Assembly (NCBI RefSeq): GCF_014207185.1
Contig: NZ_JACHCP010000009.1
Location: 62,001 to 126,000 of the forward strand
Source of the DNA: Rhodanobacter sp. A1T4
GTDB taxonomy: Bacteria; Pseudomonadota; Gammaproteobacteria; Xanthomonadales; Rhodanobacteraceae
Direction of reading: 5' to 3'
Length of the DNA: 64,000 bases
Every line of letters starts with the position of its first letter. Position 1 is the first letter of the stretch. Positions 11,765 through 20,914 of the stretch are shown here, piece after piece. The notes beneath the pieces were generated by a model, which saw nothing but the letters and a program-made list of their open reading frames with translations, made no database searches and was not told the origin of the DNA. The position numbers and the translations under genes were made by a program.

Positions 11765-11800
11765 GTGCACCGCCGATCCTCATCGGTGGTGCACTTCTTG
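11765..11800 (+). terminator. Hairpin terminator after the small secreted protein
   Basis: A 13 bp stem (left arm 11765-11777, right arm 11782-11794, one wobble, 4-nt loop) is followed by TTCTT. Nothing else is recognised between 11801 and 12002. Confidence 0.6.
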
Positions 11801-12002
11801 ATCTGCCGATTCGAAGCAAGCCTGTACTCAGCGCCAATCGATTATTCATCAATACGGAAATCAGAAATGCCTCTTCGTGATGAGTGATCTCCATCACGCT
11901 TTATGCGTACGCAACACGCTTCAGCCATCTTGGCCCTCACGCCAGCAATGCATCGACTATCTCGATAATCGCACCGCACGTGGTGTTCGAGGATAGTGAG
12001 CC

Positions 12003-12230
12003 ATGATTTTTTACGAGATTCCCTACGAACAGGGGAACATACAGACGTGGCATCTGGATGGATTGGCCGAAGGCCGCAAGGACTTCGATTCCCGTGTCGC
12101 CGCACTTGCGTTCGCGATGCAATCAGCCAACGCTGCCGTCAAAAAATGTGGTGACCAGGCGTGTATCGCCATTCAGGGTGCCGACGGCAATTGGCGCACG
12201 TTCGGCCCTGACATGCTTCCGTTCAAATAG
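12003..12230 (+). CDS. Small hypothetical protein (DUF2188-like pattern)
   Basis: A 75-residue cytoplasmic protein with no signal peptide or membrane segment. The pattern (WHLDG near residue 16, then the helix RVAALAFAMQSANAA, then a strand ACIAIQGADGNWRTF) resembles small DUF2188-type proteins, which have a beta strand, a helix and a C-terminal 'dG' strand. The match is by eye only. ATG 12003 has a GAGG 10 nt upstream. The gene converges on the histidine kinase gene with a gap of only 5 nt. Confidence 0.6.
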   Translation: MIFYEIPYEQGNIQTWHLDGLAEGRKDFDSRVAALAFAMQSANAAVKKCGDQACIAIQGADGNWRTFGPDMLPFK

Positions 12231-12235
12231 TCTGC

Positions 12236-13468
12236 TCAGACTATTTGAATCGCCGGTTCATCGGATACATCAGGAGATGGCAACGCAGGAATGCGCAGTG
12301 TGAAATGCGTCCCCTGACTCGGGATGGACCGCACCTGCACCGTAATACCCAGCGCCTCGGCCGTCCGCTTGACGATCCATAGGCCCAAACCATGCCCTCC
12401 GGACCTCGCCTCCCCTTGCCGGAAAGCCTCGAACAGCGCATCGATGGCTTCGTTCGCCATGCCGATACCCGTATCGATGATATGCAGCGCGACGTGATCG
12501 GAGTGACGGCGGCAACCAATGACAACCCGTCCGCCCGCTTCGGTGTACTTCACCGCATTGGCCACTAGGTTGCCGACCAGCGTTTCGAGTTTGGCGGCGT
12601 CGCTGATCACCTTCAGGCGTGTACGCATCACGCGAAAGCGAATCTCCTTGTGTTCGGCGGCCGGCGCAAAATTGGCACTGATATATTCAAGAATATCGCC
12701 GAGGTTTGTATCGGCGAAATTGGCCAACGTAAAAGTCGCCCTGACACTAGCCGCAATAAGCATGCGATTAAGGCCATTTTTGATGGTTTCCATACCGCCA
12801 TCGGCCAGCTTGAGGCGCTTGATCTGCTGCGGAGCCGCGTCCGGCAACAGGCTTTGCACCGAAAGCGATGCCACAAACAGCGGCTGACGCAGTTCGTGCG
12901 CTGCATTCGCCAGCAGGTGGGCACGGTAGTCACTGCTACGTTCGCTGTTCTTCAGCATCTTGCGTAACTCCAGCAGCAGCATTACCTGACGCGCCAGCAT
13001 GCGCAGCGTGTCTATCTGCTCAGGTGTCAAGATGCGTGTGACCGTATCCACCACACAGACCGTACCCACTGAGACGCCGTCCGCCGTCGTGATCGGTGCG
13101 CCGGCATAAAACTTCAGACCGGGATCGTCGGTGAACAAGGGGTTGTTGGCAAAGCGTGCGTCGACACTGATATCGGGGATAATCAACACATCATGTTCCA
13201 GCATGACATGCACACAGATCGACGCATTGATCAGCGTCTCCGACCCACCCATTCCGATCTCTGATTTGAACCACTGCCGCTCGGCGTCAATCAGGGTAAT
13301 CGACGCCCTCGGCGTGCCGCAGACCATCGACGCGATGCGAGCGATGTCGTCAAAGGCAGCCTCACGCGGCGTGTCCAGAATATCGTAGGAATGCAGTACC
13401 GATAGTCGCCGGGATTCAACCAACGGCGGCAAAGTTGGCGTGGAATATTGTTTCAACAAGCCCCCCAA
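12236..13468 (-). CDS. Cytoplasmic GAF-domain sensor histidine kinase
   Basis: About 410 residues. A GAF domain spans roughly residues 22-170 (RLSVLHSYDILDTPREAAFDDI, ... GTVCVVD). A HisKA-like dimerisation helix has His191 in AAHELRQPL, and a HATPase_c domain has N-box NAVKY, G1 DTGIGM and G2 GHGLGL. There is no transmembrane segment or receiver domain, so it probably senses a cytoplasmic signal through GAF and phosphorylates a regulator encoded elsewhere. No response regulator is adjacent. The start is uncertain: the frame opens with TTG 13468 or a nearby TTG, and the ATG at 13475 is out of frame. Confidence 0.85.
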   Translation of the reverse strand: MGGLLKQYSTPTLPPLVESRRLSVLHSYDILDTPREAAFDDIARIASMVCGTPRASITLIDAERQWFKSEIGMGGSETLINASICVHVMLEHDVLIIPDISVDARFANNPLFTDDPGLKFYAGAPITTADGVSVGTVCVVDTVTRILTPEQIDTLRMLARQVMLLLELRKMLKNSERSSDYRAHLLANAAHELRQPLFVASLSVQSLLPDAAPQQIKRLKLADGGMETIKNGLNRMLIAASVRATFTLANFADTNLGDILEYISANFAPAAEHKEIRFRVMRTRLKVISDAAKLETLVGNLVANAVKYTEAGGRVVIGCRRHSDHVALHIIDTGIGMANEAIDALFEAFRQGEARSGGHGLGLWIVKRTAEALGITVQVRSIPSQGTHFTLRIPALPSPDVSDEPAIQIV

Positions 13469-13602
13469 AGGTCATCCGAGAAATTTTGACAGCTCGATCC
13501 ATTTCGCCACAAGGCGATACGTCACTTTAGACGTCCACCTGTATTGTCTGTTTTCTGGAAGTGTTGTTGATGTGATGATGCCAGAAGCGAAGAACAGTCT
13601 GT

Positions 13603-13647
13603 AGCTCGCGCTGAAGATCAGCGCCGCCATCCGATCTTCAGCGAGCT
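13603..13647. repeat. Long inverted repeat between the amidase and histidine kinase genes
   Basis: The arms AGCTCGCGCTGAAGATC (13603-13619) and GATCTTCAGCGAGCT (13633-13647) pair along 15 bp with a 2-nt bulge, around a 13-nt loop. It lies downstream of the amidase gene but lacks a T-tract, so it may be a factor-independent stop, an mRNA-stabilising hairpin or a protein site. Confidence 0.6.
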
Positions 13648-13692
13648 CACCAACGGCAGTGGTACTTCGCCATTAGGGATCAGGGATCCGCC

Positions 13693-15189
13693 TTACTGCA
13701 GCGGCGGCCTGCGCTCACTCCACGGCTGCGCCTGCTCCAGTTGCGCGGCCAAGCGCAACAGCATCGCCTCATCACCAAAGCGCGCCACAAACTGCACGCC
13801 GTAGGGTAGTTCTGCGCCACCCGTTTCTGCCGGTGCCCAGTGCAGTGGTACCGACATGCTCGGCGTGCCGGTGAGGTTGGACAGCTGGGTAAACGGTACG
13901 CGCTGCAAACTCGTCGCCACCAATTTGTCGACCATGCCACTTTTGAAAAGCAGCTTGCCCGCGCCCAGCGCCAGCACGATTTTTGCCGCGACCTGCTGCA
14001 GCGGCGGCGTGGCTAGTTCACCGATGCGGTTGGGTGGCTGCGCCGCTGTCGGCGTCAGGTAAAGATCGTAGCTTTGATGAAAACGACCCAGCGCACGCGC
14101 ATAGTCGTTCCAGCGCGCGCGCTGATCCACATAATCACCGGCACTAAGCGTGCGACCGAGCAACGCGAGCACGCGCGTCTCCAGTTCAAACGCCTCGTTA
14201 CCTGCGCCGGTGAGACGCCTGGCCTGCGCGATACTCGCCGCCGCCTGGCCGAAATACATGGTGATGAAACTGCGTGCCAGCGCGTGGCCATCGACTTCGG
14301 GCTGGGCAGGCTCCACATCGTGGCCAAGATCCGTGAGCAGCTTTGCCGTGCGCATCACCGCCTGCACGTATTCGGGATGCACCGGCGTACCCAACGGCGA
14401 TTGCACGCTGTAGCCAATGCGCAGCTTGCCCGCCGGCCGCTGTATCTCTTCCGCGTAAGAGCGCTCGGGCGGTGCGATCACGAACGGTGCGCCGACGTCG
14501 GCGCCAGCAATGGCATCGAGAATGCGCGCCGAGTCGCGCACGCTGCGCGTCAAAGCATGCTGGCTCGATGCGCCATCCCAGAACTCGCCATGCGCCTGCC
14601 CGCTGGGCACACGACCACGCGAAGGGCGCAACCCAAACAATCCGCAGTAAGACGCAGGAATTCGAATCGAGCCGCCACCATCCGACGCACCCGCTGCCGG
14701 CACGATCCCCGCCGCCACGGCCGCCGCCGCACCGCCGGATGAACCACCGGATGTACGGTCGAGATCCCACGGGTTGCGCGTGGGGCTGCCCCAGATCAGC
14801 GGCGCGGTCTCGCCCTTGAACGCAAACTCGGGCGTCGACGTCTTGCCGAAGATCACCAGCCCCGCATCGAGAAACCGCTGCACAATTTCTGCATGCCTGG
14901 TCGGCGTCCAGTGGCGCAGCGCCCTGCTCCCGGCAGTGGTCGGCACGCCAGCGTAATCCTGCGCAATGTCCTTGATCAGAAAAGGCACGCCGGCGAACGG
15001 ACCGTGCAAAGACATCTTCACCCGCTCGCGCGCCATCGCATCCATCGGAATGCAGATCGCCGCAAGTTTTGGATTCACCTCGGCCGCTCTTGCCATCGCA
15101 GCCTCCAATACCTCCGTCGGCGAAACATCGCCGCGGGCGATCAGCTCGGCCAGACCGCTCGCGTCGTAGCGGGTGTATTCCTTGAACAT
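13693..15189 (-). CDS. Amidase (amidase-signature family)
   Basis: A 498-residue enzyme with the Ser-cisSer-Lys triad of the amidase-signature family. Lys73 is in LIKD, the [11 protein letters not shown] loop (about 147-157) supplies the cis-Ser, and the nucleophile Ser174 is in [10 protein letters not shown]. Members hydrolyse diverse amides; length and sequence resemble 6-aminohexanoate-cyclic-dimer-hydrolase-like and general amidases. It is not clearly GatA, because no gatB or gatC is adjacent. ATG 15189 has GAGG 6 nt upstream. No signal peptide is seen, so it is cytoplasmic. The gene is apparently monocistronic. Confidence 0.88.
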   Translation of the reverse strand: MFKEYTRYDASGLAELIARGDVSPTEVLEAAMARAAEVNPKLAAICIPMDAMARERVKMSLHGPFAGVPFLIKDIAQDYAGVPTTAGSRALRHWTPTRHAEIVQRFLDAGLVIFGKTSTPEFAFKGETAPLIWGSPTRNPWDLDRTSGGSSGGAAAAVAAGIVPAAGASDGGGSIRIPASYCGLFGLRPSRGRVPSGQAHGEFWDGASSQHALTRSVRDSARILDAIAGADVGAPFVIAPPERSYAEEIQRPAGKLRIGYSVQSPLGTPVHPEYVQAVMRTAKLLTDLGHDVEPAQPEVDGHALARSFITMYFGQAAASIAQARRLTGAGNEAFELETRVLALLGRTLSAGDYVDQRARWNDYARALGRFHQSYDLYLTPTAAQPPNRIGELATPPLQQVAAKIVLALGAGKLLFKSGMVDKLVATSLQRVPFTQLSNLTGTPSMSVPLHWAPAETGGAELPYGVQFVARFGDEAMLLRLAAQLEQAQPWSERRPPLQ

Positions 15190-15454
15190 GGGCGCCTCAT
15201 GAAAACGGGATGGCGTGGATTGAACTCACGCAGATTACACAGGTTCCCTTTGAAGCGCCTTTGATCGTTCAAACAATCTTGTTCGTGCAGGATCTGTTGC
15301 ACATCGATTGCACAGACCATGCGCCTGCATCAAGGTCAAAAGGCAAAACCGGGTCGCACCGAACTTTCATATTGCTTCACGCTGGTCGTTAATGAGGAAC
15401 TCTGACCTCATGCGTCGGCACCGCATTTGCTAGCCATACGATTCCTTCCGCACG

Positions 15455-15709
15455 TCACGACGTCGCATCACCCGTCTTGCCGGGAATCGGTCGTTTGCTG
15501 ATCGGTGTTTCCGGCACGCCGCCCGGCGTGATCACCGGCGCCTTGCGTGGGTCGCTTGGTTCGGGCCTGGTCGGTGGCGGAGAATACGGATGTGGAACCG
15601 GTGGCTCTTGCTGCGGTAATGGGGGCCGCGGGCCATTCGGATCAACCGGCGGATCAATCGGTTCGGGATGACGCGGTATCGGAATTTCACCGGGTTGCTG
15701 CTGTGTCAC
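15455..15709 (-). CDS. Small proline-rich protein
   Basis: An 84-residue protein in which about a third of residues are proline, in PEPIDPPVDPNGP-, PPLPQQEPPVP- and SPPPTRPEP-type runs. No signal peptide or globular domain is visible, so it is probably extended or disordered. GTG 15709 is preceded by GAGGAG at 7 nt, a strong ribosome binding site that supports a real gene. It lies 35 nt downstream of the Lys/Ala-rich DUF6496-like gene on the same strand, so the two are probably co-transcribed. Function unknown. Confidence 0.65.
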   Translation of the reverse strand: MTQQQPGEIPIPRHPEPIDPPVDPNGPRPPLPQQEPPVPHPYSPPPTRPEPSDPRKAPVITPGGVPETPISKRPIPGKTGDATS

Positions 15710-15744
15710 GTGGTTGCTCCTCGACAGAACATCGGTCGGGTCGT

Positions 15745-16233
15745 TCAGTCGGCTTTCTTGCGCGTGCGCGCAGCCTTTTTCGCGGCGGCGGATCGCCCTG
15801 CTGCACCCTTCGTCTTCACCGCCTTTTTCGCGGCAGCCGAACGCGATGCAGCCGTGCGTTTGGCACTGGCCTTTTTGGTTTGCGCAGACAGCGCCTTGGT
15901 GGACGCTGCGCTGTGGCCTTCCTTCTTCAGCGCCTTGGTGATCGCCTTCGATCGTGTGGCCGACGGCTTGTGCGGATGCTTACCCGCCGTCGTATCCTGC
16001 GCGGCCTTTTTCTTTACCGTCTTGCTGGCCGTTTTCGACACCGGCAACTTGACGCCGTCGCGCCGCGCCTCGGACAGACCAATCGCAATCGCCTGCTTGG
16101 CCGAACGCGCGCCGTGCTTGCCCTTGCGAATATTTTCGATCACCTCATGCACATACTCACCCGCCTGCGTGCTGGCGGACTTGCCCTCACGCTTATCCTT
16201 CTTCGCTGCAGCACGCGCTTTCTCAATAGCCAT
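15745..16233 (-). CDS. Lys/Ala-rich histone H1-like protein with N-terminal DUF6496-type domain
   Basis: A 162-residue, strongly basic protein. Residues 1-65 hold a compact domain with the conserved pattern VIENIRKGKHGARSAKQA and AIGLSEARR, as in DUF6496 proteins. The remaining ~95 residues are Lys/Ala/Ser/Thr repeats (KKAVKTKG, SAAAKKAART) like the tail of histone H1 or AlgP-type proteins. Non-specific DNA binding or nucleoid association is likely but not shown. ATG 16233 has GGGAG 7 nt upstream. The gene is the first of a probable two-gene unit with the Pro-rich protein. Confidence 0.8.
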   Translation of the reverse strand: MAIEKARAAAKKDKREGKSASTQAGEYVHEVIENIRKGKHGARSAKQAIAIGLSEARRDGVKLPVSKTASKTVKKKAAQDTTAGKHPHKPSATRSKAITKALKKEGHSAASTKALSAQTKKASAKRTAASRSAAAKKAVKTKGAAGRSAAAKKAARTRKKAD

Positions 16234-16436
16234 GGCGATGCTCCCGCATGTGGCGTCGACTGGCGACAGTGCCCCGATTTAGCGCGCGGCGCTGTGGATG
16301 TCGTGTCAATCAGGAGTTTGACAATGATTTGGCGACTGTTGCATTCACTACGATGGGACACAGATGCACGCAGTCGAACAGACGCAATACGGCTACCCTG
16401 CTATCCGATCTTCAGTGTTCGAAAATATAGCAATGC

Positions 16437-19400
16437 TCAAACTCCATAAACGCTACGCCCCGCGCCAGAATATGAGTCATAGATATGTGCAAAGGCTCGC
16501 GCGAATTTTTCTTGCTGAAGATCGCGCGTAAAAGGGGCCGGCAATTTTCTCAAACCAACTTTGAGTGTCTGCATCACACCAGCCTTGGCTTGCTGCTTCT
16601 CGCGCCAATCCAGCACGAGCTTTTCTCGCTTGAGCGTTTCAAGTAACTCGCGACAGCCGGCCTTGACCTCTGCCTCTTCTTTCTTTGTAAGCACTGGCTC
16701 GGGCTTGGTGAGAATGTCGAAGAGCGCCAGTTCTTCCTCGGTGAGGCCCTCAGCAACCGCTCGGCGATCTTCCTCACTCAACTCGCCGACAAAATCCACC
16801 ATCTCTTTGAAAAAAGTCTCGATGTTCTTGCTGCCGGCGTTGTAGGCATCGATCAGCTTCTGGAATTTCTCGGCGAAATCCGCACGCGAATGATTGAGCT
16901 GCAGCATCTGCGCCAGCTTGCCTTCAATCAGACGGCGCAACTTCTCCGCCTCGGTGCGCTTTTTGCCTTGGGCAAATTTCTCCTGCAGCGCCGCGAAGTC
17001 GATTTCGGAGAGATTGACCAGTTGCGTGGGCTTGTCGGTCTGGCCGATGTGATAGCCCTCGGTGGCGATGGAGTCGTTCAACAACTCCTCCACGTCCGCC
17101 ATCACCGCGGAGATATCCGGCTGTTCCGTCCCGGCGCGCAGCTTGGCGGCGAGATAGGCCACCAGCACCGCCAGCGGTGCCAGTTCGTTCGCCATCGGAT
17201 CGGGCAGGATCGCCTTGAACAGGCGCGCCACACGATTGGCGATCTGCACGTAGTGTTTCTTGCTGGCGTCCGACTGCAGGATCGCCTCGATCGCATCATC
17301 GATAAAACCGATGCGCTCGAAGCCGCGCGAGCAGGCAATCGCATCCAGATCCACGCCAAGCACCTGACAGAACCCGCGGGCTTCGCCGATGGCTTCGCGC
17401 AACGCCGCCACCAGTGCGTCCTTGCTCAGGATCGGTGAACTGCCGCCCTTGCCGTCGACAGGCTGCGCATAAATCGCCAGCGCGTTCTGCAACGCACGGA
17501 AAATGCCGACGTAATCCACGATCAACCCGGACTCCTTGCCCGGCGCCACGCGGTTGGCACGCGCGATGGTCTGCATCAGCGTGTGCGCCTTCATCGGCTT
17601 ATCGAGGTAGATAGTCGAGCAGGTCGGCACGTCGAAGCCGGTGATCCACATGGCGCAGACGAACACCAGCCGCAGCGGGTCTTTCTCGTCCTTGAACTTC
17701 TCGGCCAGTTCCTCCCGCACCATCCGTTCGCGGTGCGGCCGGATGTCCAGGCCCTTTGCCTGCAGATCCTCCACCTCGTTCTGGCCCTGCGATACCACCA
17801 CCGCCATGTCGGTGTCTTCCATCAGGCGGATGCGTGCGATCAATGGCTCACGATCTTCGCCATGTGCCTTGGCTAGGTCTGCCTTGAGACGTTCGACCTC
17901 GGTGTGCCAGCGCGCGCGCACCTTGTCGAACATGCGCACGGCGGTCGCCTTGTCGATGCACACCATCATCGCTTTGCCACGATAGCCACGCCCGGTGAAA
18001 TGGCTCACCACATCGGCGGCGATCGCTTCCAGCCGATCCTCGCGGGTGATGATGTGGTACTCGCGGGCAAACTCGCGCTCCAGCTTCTTCTGCTGCGCCT
18101 CGTCCAGCTCGGCGTCATCCAGCAGCCGCTCCATGTCGGTATTGAGCTGCTCGTTGGTCAGCTGCACCTCGGGGATGCGGTTCTCGTAGTACAGCGGCAC
18201 CGTCGCGCCGTCTTCGATGGAGCGGGCGAAGTCGTACACGCTCACGTAGTCGCCGAACAACTCGCGGGTGCGTTCGTCCTCGCCCTTGATCAGCGGTGTG
18301 CCAGTGAAGCCGATGAAACCCGCGTTGGGCAAGGCATGGCGCATGTTCAGCGCAAAGATGTCGTACTGGCTGCGGTGTGCCTCATCGGTGATCACGATGA
18401 TGTCGGAGCGCTCCGACAGCAACGGATACGGTAGGCCCGGTTCATTCCGGAACTTCTGGATCAGGGTGAAGATGTAACGCTCATGCCCGCGCAGCAGCTC
18501 CTTGAGATGCTCGCTGCTGCTGGCGCGCACATCCTCGCGCGTCGTCGCCCCGGTCGCCTTGAAGGTCTTGCTGATCTGCTCGTCCAGTTCTTCGCGATCG
18601 GTGACGATCACGAAGCTCCAGTTGCCCGACTGCTTGCGCAGCACCTTGTCGGCAAAGAACACCATCGACAGCGACTTGCCGGAACCCTGGGTATGCCAGA
18701 ACACGCCCAGCCGTTTGCGCTCCGCGCCCTGCTCCGCTTTCAACTCCACCAGCCGCGCGATGGCCTTGTTGACGCCGAGAAATTGGTGGTTCTTCGCCAC
18801 CTTCTTGATCAAGCCGCCCTTGCCTTCCTCGAACAGCGTGAAGTTCTCCACGTAGTCCAGCAGGCGCGCCGGCTCGCACAGGCCATGCAAGGCAACTTCC
18901 AGCGACACCTTCCGCGGCGGCTCCGGCTCGTCCTCGTCCAGTACGCGCTTCCAGTCGAAGAAATGCTCCCACGCGCTGGTGAGCGTGCCGACCCGCGTAT
19001 CCGAGCCGTTGGACAGCAGGATGAAAGCGTTCGGATGGAACAGCTGCGGGATCGACTGGCCGCGATAGTCGCGCAGGTTGTCGTCGAACGCGCTCTTCAG
19101 CGGCACCGACGGCTTCTTCAATTCGATGAACACCAGTGGCAGGCCGTTGACGAAACCAAGCAGGTCGCAACGGCGGCGGTACATGTCGCCGGCCACCCAC
19201 ATCTGCGAGGTGAGAAAGAAGTCGTTATTGGTCGGTGTGATCCAGTCGATCACGCGCACGGTCTCGCTGACCTGTCCACCGTGCTCGTCCGTCACGGTGA
19301 CCTGCACACCATCCTTGAGCAGTTGATAAAACTCGCGGTTGGCATTCACCGCGATCTGTCGGGAACGGTCGCGAGCCAATTGCTCGACCGCCTGATCCAG

Positions 19401-19646
19401 CGCCTCGGCGCGAATCGCCGTGGGCAGCTCAACATTCAGCCGCTCCAGCGCAGCGCGCAGGCGACGCAGCAAGATCACCTCATGTTCACTGCTGCGCCCC
19501 TCGGTGCCCGCCGCACCGAAGGTTTCTGCAAACAGGTTGGCATACGTCCAGCCCAGCGACTCCAGCAACGCAATCGACGGCTGCTCCACCAGCAGCAGTT
19601 CGCCGTAACTCGCGGCGACCTCGCGAATGCCGGAGACGGGCTTCAT
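16437..19646 (-). CDS. hsdR: Type I restriction enzyme, R (endonuclease/translocase) subunit
   Basis: A 1069-residue subunit that, with HsdM and HsdS, translocates and cleaves unmethylated DNA. The N-terminal nuclease domain shows the D...E-x-K site (Asp161, Glu175, Lys177 in RCDLLG ... FIELK). The SF2 translocase follows, with Walker A GSGKS (321-325), DEAH (421-424) and TGTPL. A helical C-terminal region for subunit contact completes the protein. Length is normal for the family. The frame is open to 19850, but ATG 19646 overlaps the hsdS stop in an ATGA junction, which fixes the start. It is the last gene of the hsdM-hsdS-hsdR operon and appears intact. Confidence 0.95.
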   Translation of the reverse strand: MKPVSGIREVAASYGELLLVEQPSIALLESLGWTYANLFAETFGAAGTEGRSSEHEVILLRRLRAALERLNVELPTAIRAEALDQAVEQLARDRSRQIAVNANREFYQLLKDGVQVTVTDEHGGQVSETVRVIDWITPTNNDFFLTSQMWVAGDMYRRRCDLLGFVNGLPLVFIELKKPSVPLKSAFDDNLRDYRGQSIPQLFHPNAFILLSNGSDTRVGTLTSAWEHFFDWKRVLDEDEPEPPRKVSLEVALHGLCEPARLLDYVENFTLFEEGKGGLIKKVAKNHQFLGVNKAIARLVELKAEQGAERKRLGVFWHTQGSGKSLSMVFFADKVLRKQSGNWSFVIVTDREELDEQISKTFKATGATTREDVRASSSEHLKELLRGHERYIFTLIQKFRNEPGLPYPLLSERSDIIVITDEAHRSQYDIFALNMRHALPNAGFIGFTGTPLIKGEDERTRELFGDYVSVYDFARSIEDGATVPLYYENRIPEVQLTNEQLNTDMERLLDDAELDEAQQKKLEREFAREYHIITREDRLEAIAADVVSHFTGRGYRGKAMMVCIDKATAVRMFDKVRARWHTEVERLKADLAKAHGEDREPLIARIRLMEDTDMAVVVSQGQNEVEDLQAKGLDIRPHRERMVREELAEKFKDEKDPLRLVFVCAMWITGFDVPTCSTIYLDKPMKAHTLMQTIARANRVAPGKESGLIVDYVGIFRALQNALAIYAQPVDGKGGSSPILSKDALVAALREAIGEARGFCQVLGVDLDAIACSRGFERIGFIDDAIEAILQSDASKKHYVQIANRVARLFKAILPDPMANELAPLAVLVAYLAAKLRAGTEQPDISAVMADVEELLNDSIATEGYHIGQTDKPTQLVNLSEIDFAALQEKFAQGKKRTEAEKLRRLIEGKLAQMLQLNHSRADFAEKFQKLIDAYNAGSKNIETFFKEMVDFVGELSEEDRRAVAEGLTEEELALFDILTKPEPVLTKKEEAEVKAGCRELLETLKREKLVLDWREKQQAKAGVMQTLKVGLRKLPAPFTRDLQQEKFARAFAHIYDSYSGAGRSVYGV

Positions 19647-20914
19647 GCGGCGATGGACTCGGGCGCGGGCATGGCGGAGACGTCCAGTTCGCCGGAGATG
19701 AGTTTGGGGAGAAGGAGGTCGCGGGTTGTGCGGAGGTTGGTGTTCTTCAGCGCGAGAGCTTTTACAAGCTTGAACATCGGACGAACCACGCTCTCGAACT
19801 GCGAGAGCAGCTCGCGAGTGGGCTGCGCCAACAGGAACGAATCGAAACACGCCTCACGTACCCGCTGCCTTCCCGATGCGCCTGACATGCTCTTGATTGC
19901 GTTCTCGCGAAACGGTTCCGATCGCGCCAGCAAGTACACAAACTCTGGTGAGAGAGTTCGAGATCTGAGCACGATGAACTCTGTGGAGCCAAACGCCGTG
20001 GCCTCGTCGTCGGGCAGAAATTGGACGAATCCCGTCTTGCCATTTTCCAGGCAGGGTGTGATTCGCGCGAACAAAGTATCGCCGTTGCGAAACTTTGAGC
20101 CGCTGTTGCCTTCGCGCTCACCCGGACTGCCAATCAGCATGGAGCCGTCGGATAGACAGTTCATCGGCAAGAATGGCTTCTGGCCCACCTTGGAAACCTT
20201 GGTGGTCGGGTTGATCTCCATCACCTGCGTCGCGGCAACGATCCCCCATCCCTCTGGCACCAGTCCCAGTTCGGAATCAACCATTCGCACGACCTCGTGA
20301 CCGGGGAAGCGGAAACGGACGAACCACTCCTCGTAGATGCGCCGCGCCATCTCCTCCAGAATCGCGATGCGCCGCGTGCTGTTCTCGATCAGGTCGTCGT
20401 AGGCGGAAAGGATGGAGGCGATACGACGCTGTTCCGGAAGCTCTCGATATTGGATTTTCAGCTGACGTTGAGCCGTAATCCCGACATAGGGTCGTGTTGA
20501 CTGAGCCGAGATGCTGCCGAGCTGATCCTTGAAGTACGTAGACCGGAAGGCAAAAGCGAGATAGCGATTTGAGAGCTTTGATTCCTCCGTTCGGTAGTAA
20601 GTCACCTGCGGAGTGAGCATGAGGTAGTCCGGCACATCAGGTACTAAGGCTACTTCGCCCACAGTTCCCTTATGAGTGAGGAGCACGTCACCAGAAAGCG
20701 CAAAACCTATCCGTAAGCTATCTGCACGCGACTTGGGCAGATGCTCGCATGCGTCCAGCAACAATCGACCATCACGAATGTTGCTTGCCATCACAAACGG
20801 GATGCCGCTCTTCACATATTCAGCTGACTTTGGGTGAAGTTCGCCATGATTTCCATCTTGAATTTCGCGGATGGCCCCAAGTCGCTCCAACTCTCCGATA
20901 GATATCAGCTTCAT
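19643..20914 (-). CDS. hsdS: Type I restriction-modification specificity subunit
   Basis: A 423-residue HsdS with two target-recognition domains (about residues 1-150 and 205-370). Each is followed by a helical conserved region ([21 protein letters not shown] at about 158-178; [20 protein letters not shown] near the C terminus). The subunit sets the bipartite DNA target of both methylation and restriction; the target cannot be read from sequence. Base composition inside the TRDs is visibly less GC-rich than in flanking genes, as is common for exchanged TRDs. It overlaps hsdM and hsdR by 4 nt each, showing translational coupling. Confidence 0.94.
   Translation of the reverse strand: MKLISIGELERLGAIREIQDGNHGELHPKSAEYVKSGIPFVMASNIRDGRLLLDACEHLPKSRADSLRIGFALSGDVLLTHKGTVGEVALVPDVPDYLMLTPQVTYYRTEESKLSNRYLAFAFRSTYFKDQLGSISAQSTRPYVGITAQRQLKIQYRELPEQRRIASILSAYDDLIENSTRRIAILEEMARRIYEEWFVRFRFPGHEVVRMVDSELGLVPEGWGIVAATQVMEINPTTKVSKVGQKPFLPMNCLSDGSMLIGSPGEREGNSGSKFRNGDTLFARITPCLENGKTGFVQFLPDDEATAFGSTEFIVLRSRTLSPEFVYLLARSEPFRENAIKSMSGASGRQRVREACFDSFLLAQPTRELLSQFESVVRPMFKLVKALALKNTNLRTTRDLLLPKLISGELDVSAMPAPESIAA

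Noticed and set aside
18483-20300. A 605-codon plus-strand frame across hsdR and hsdS
   Set aside because: Antisense to two well-supported overlapping genes; low-complexity His/Arg/Gln-rich translation.
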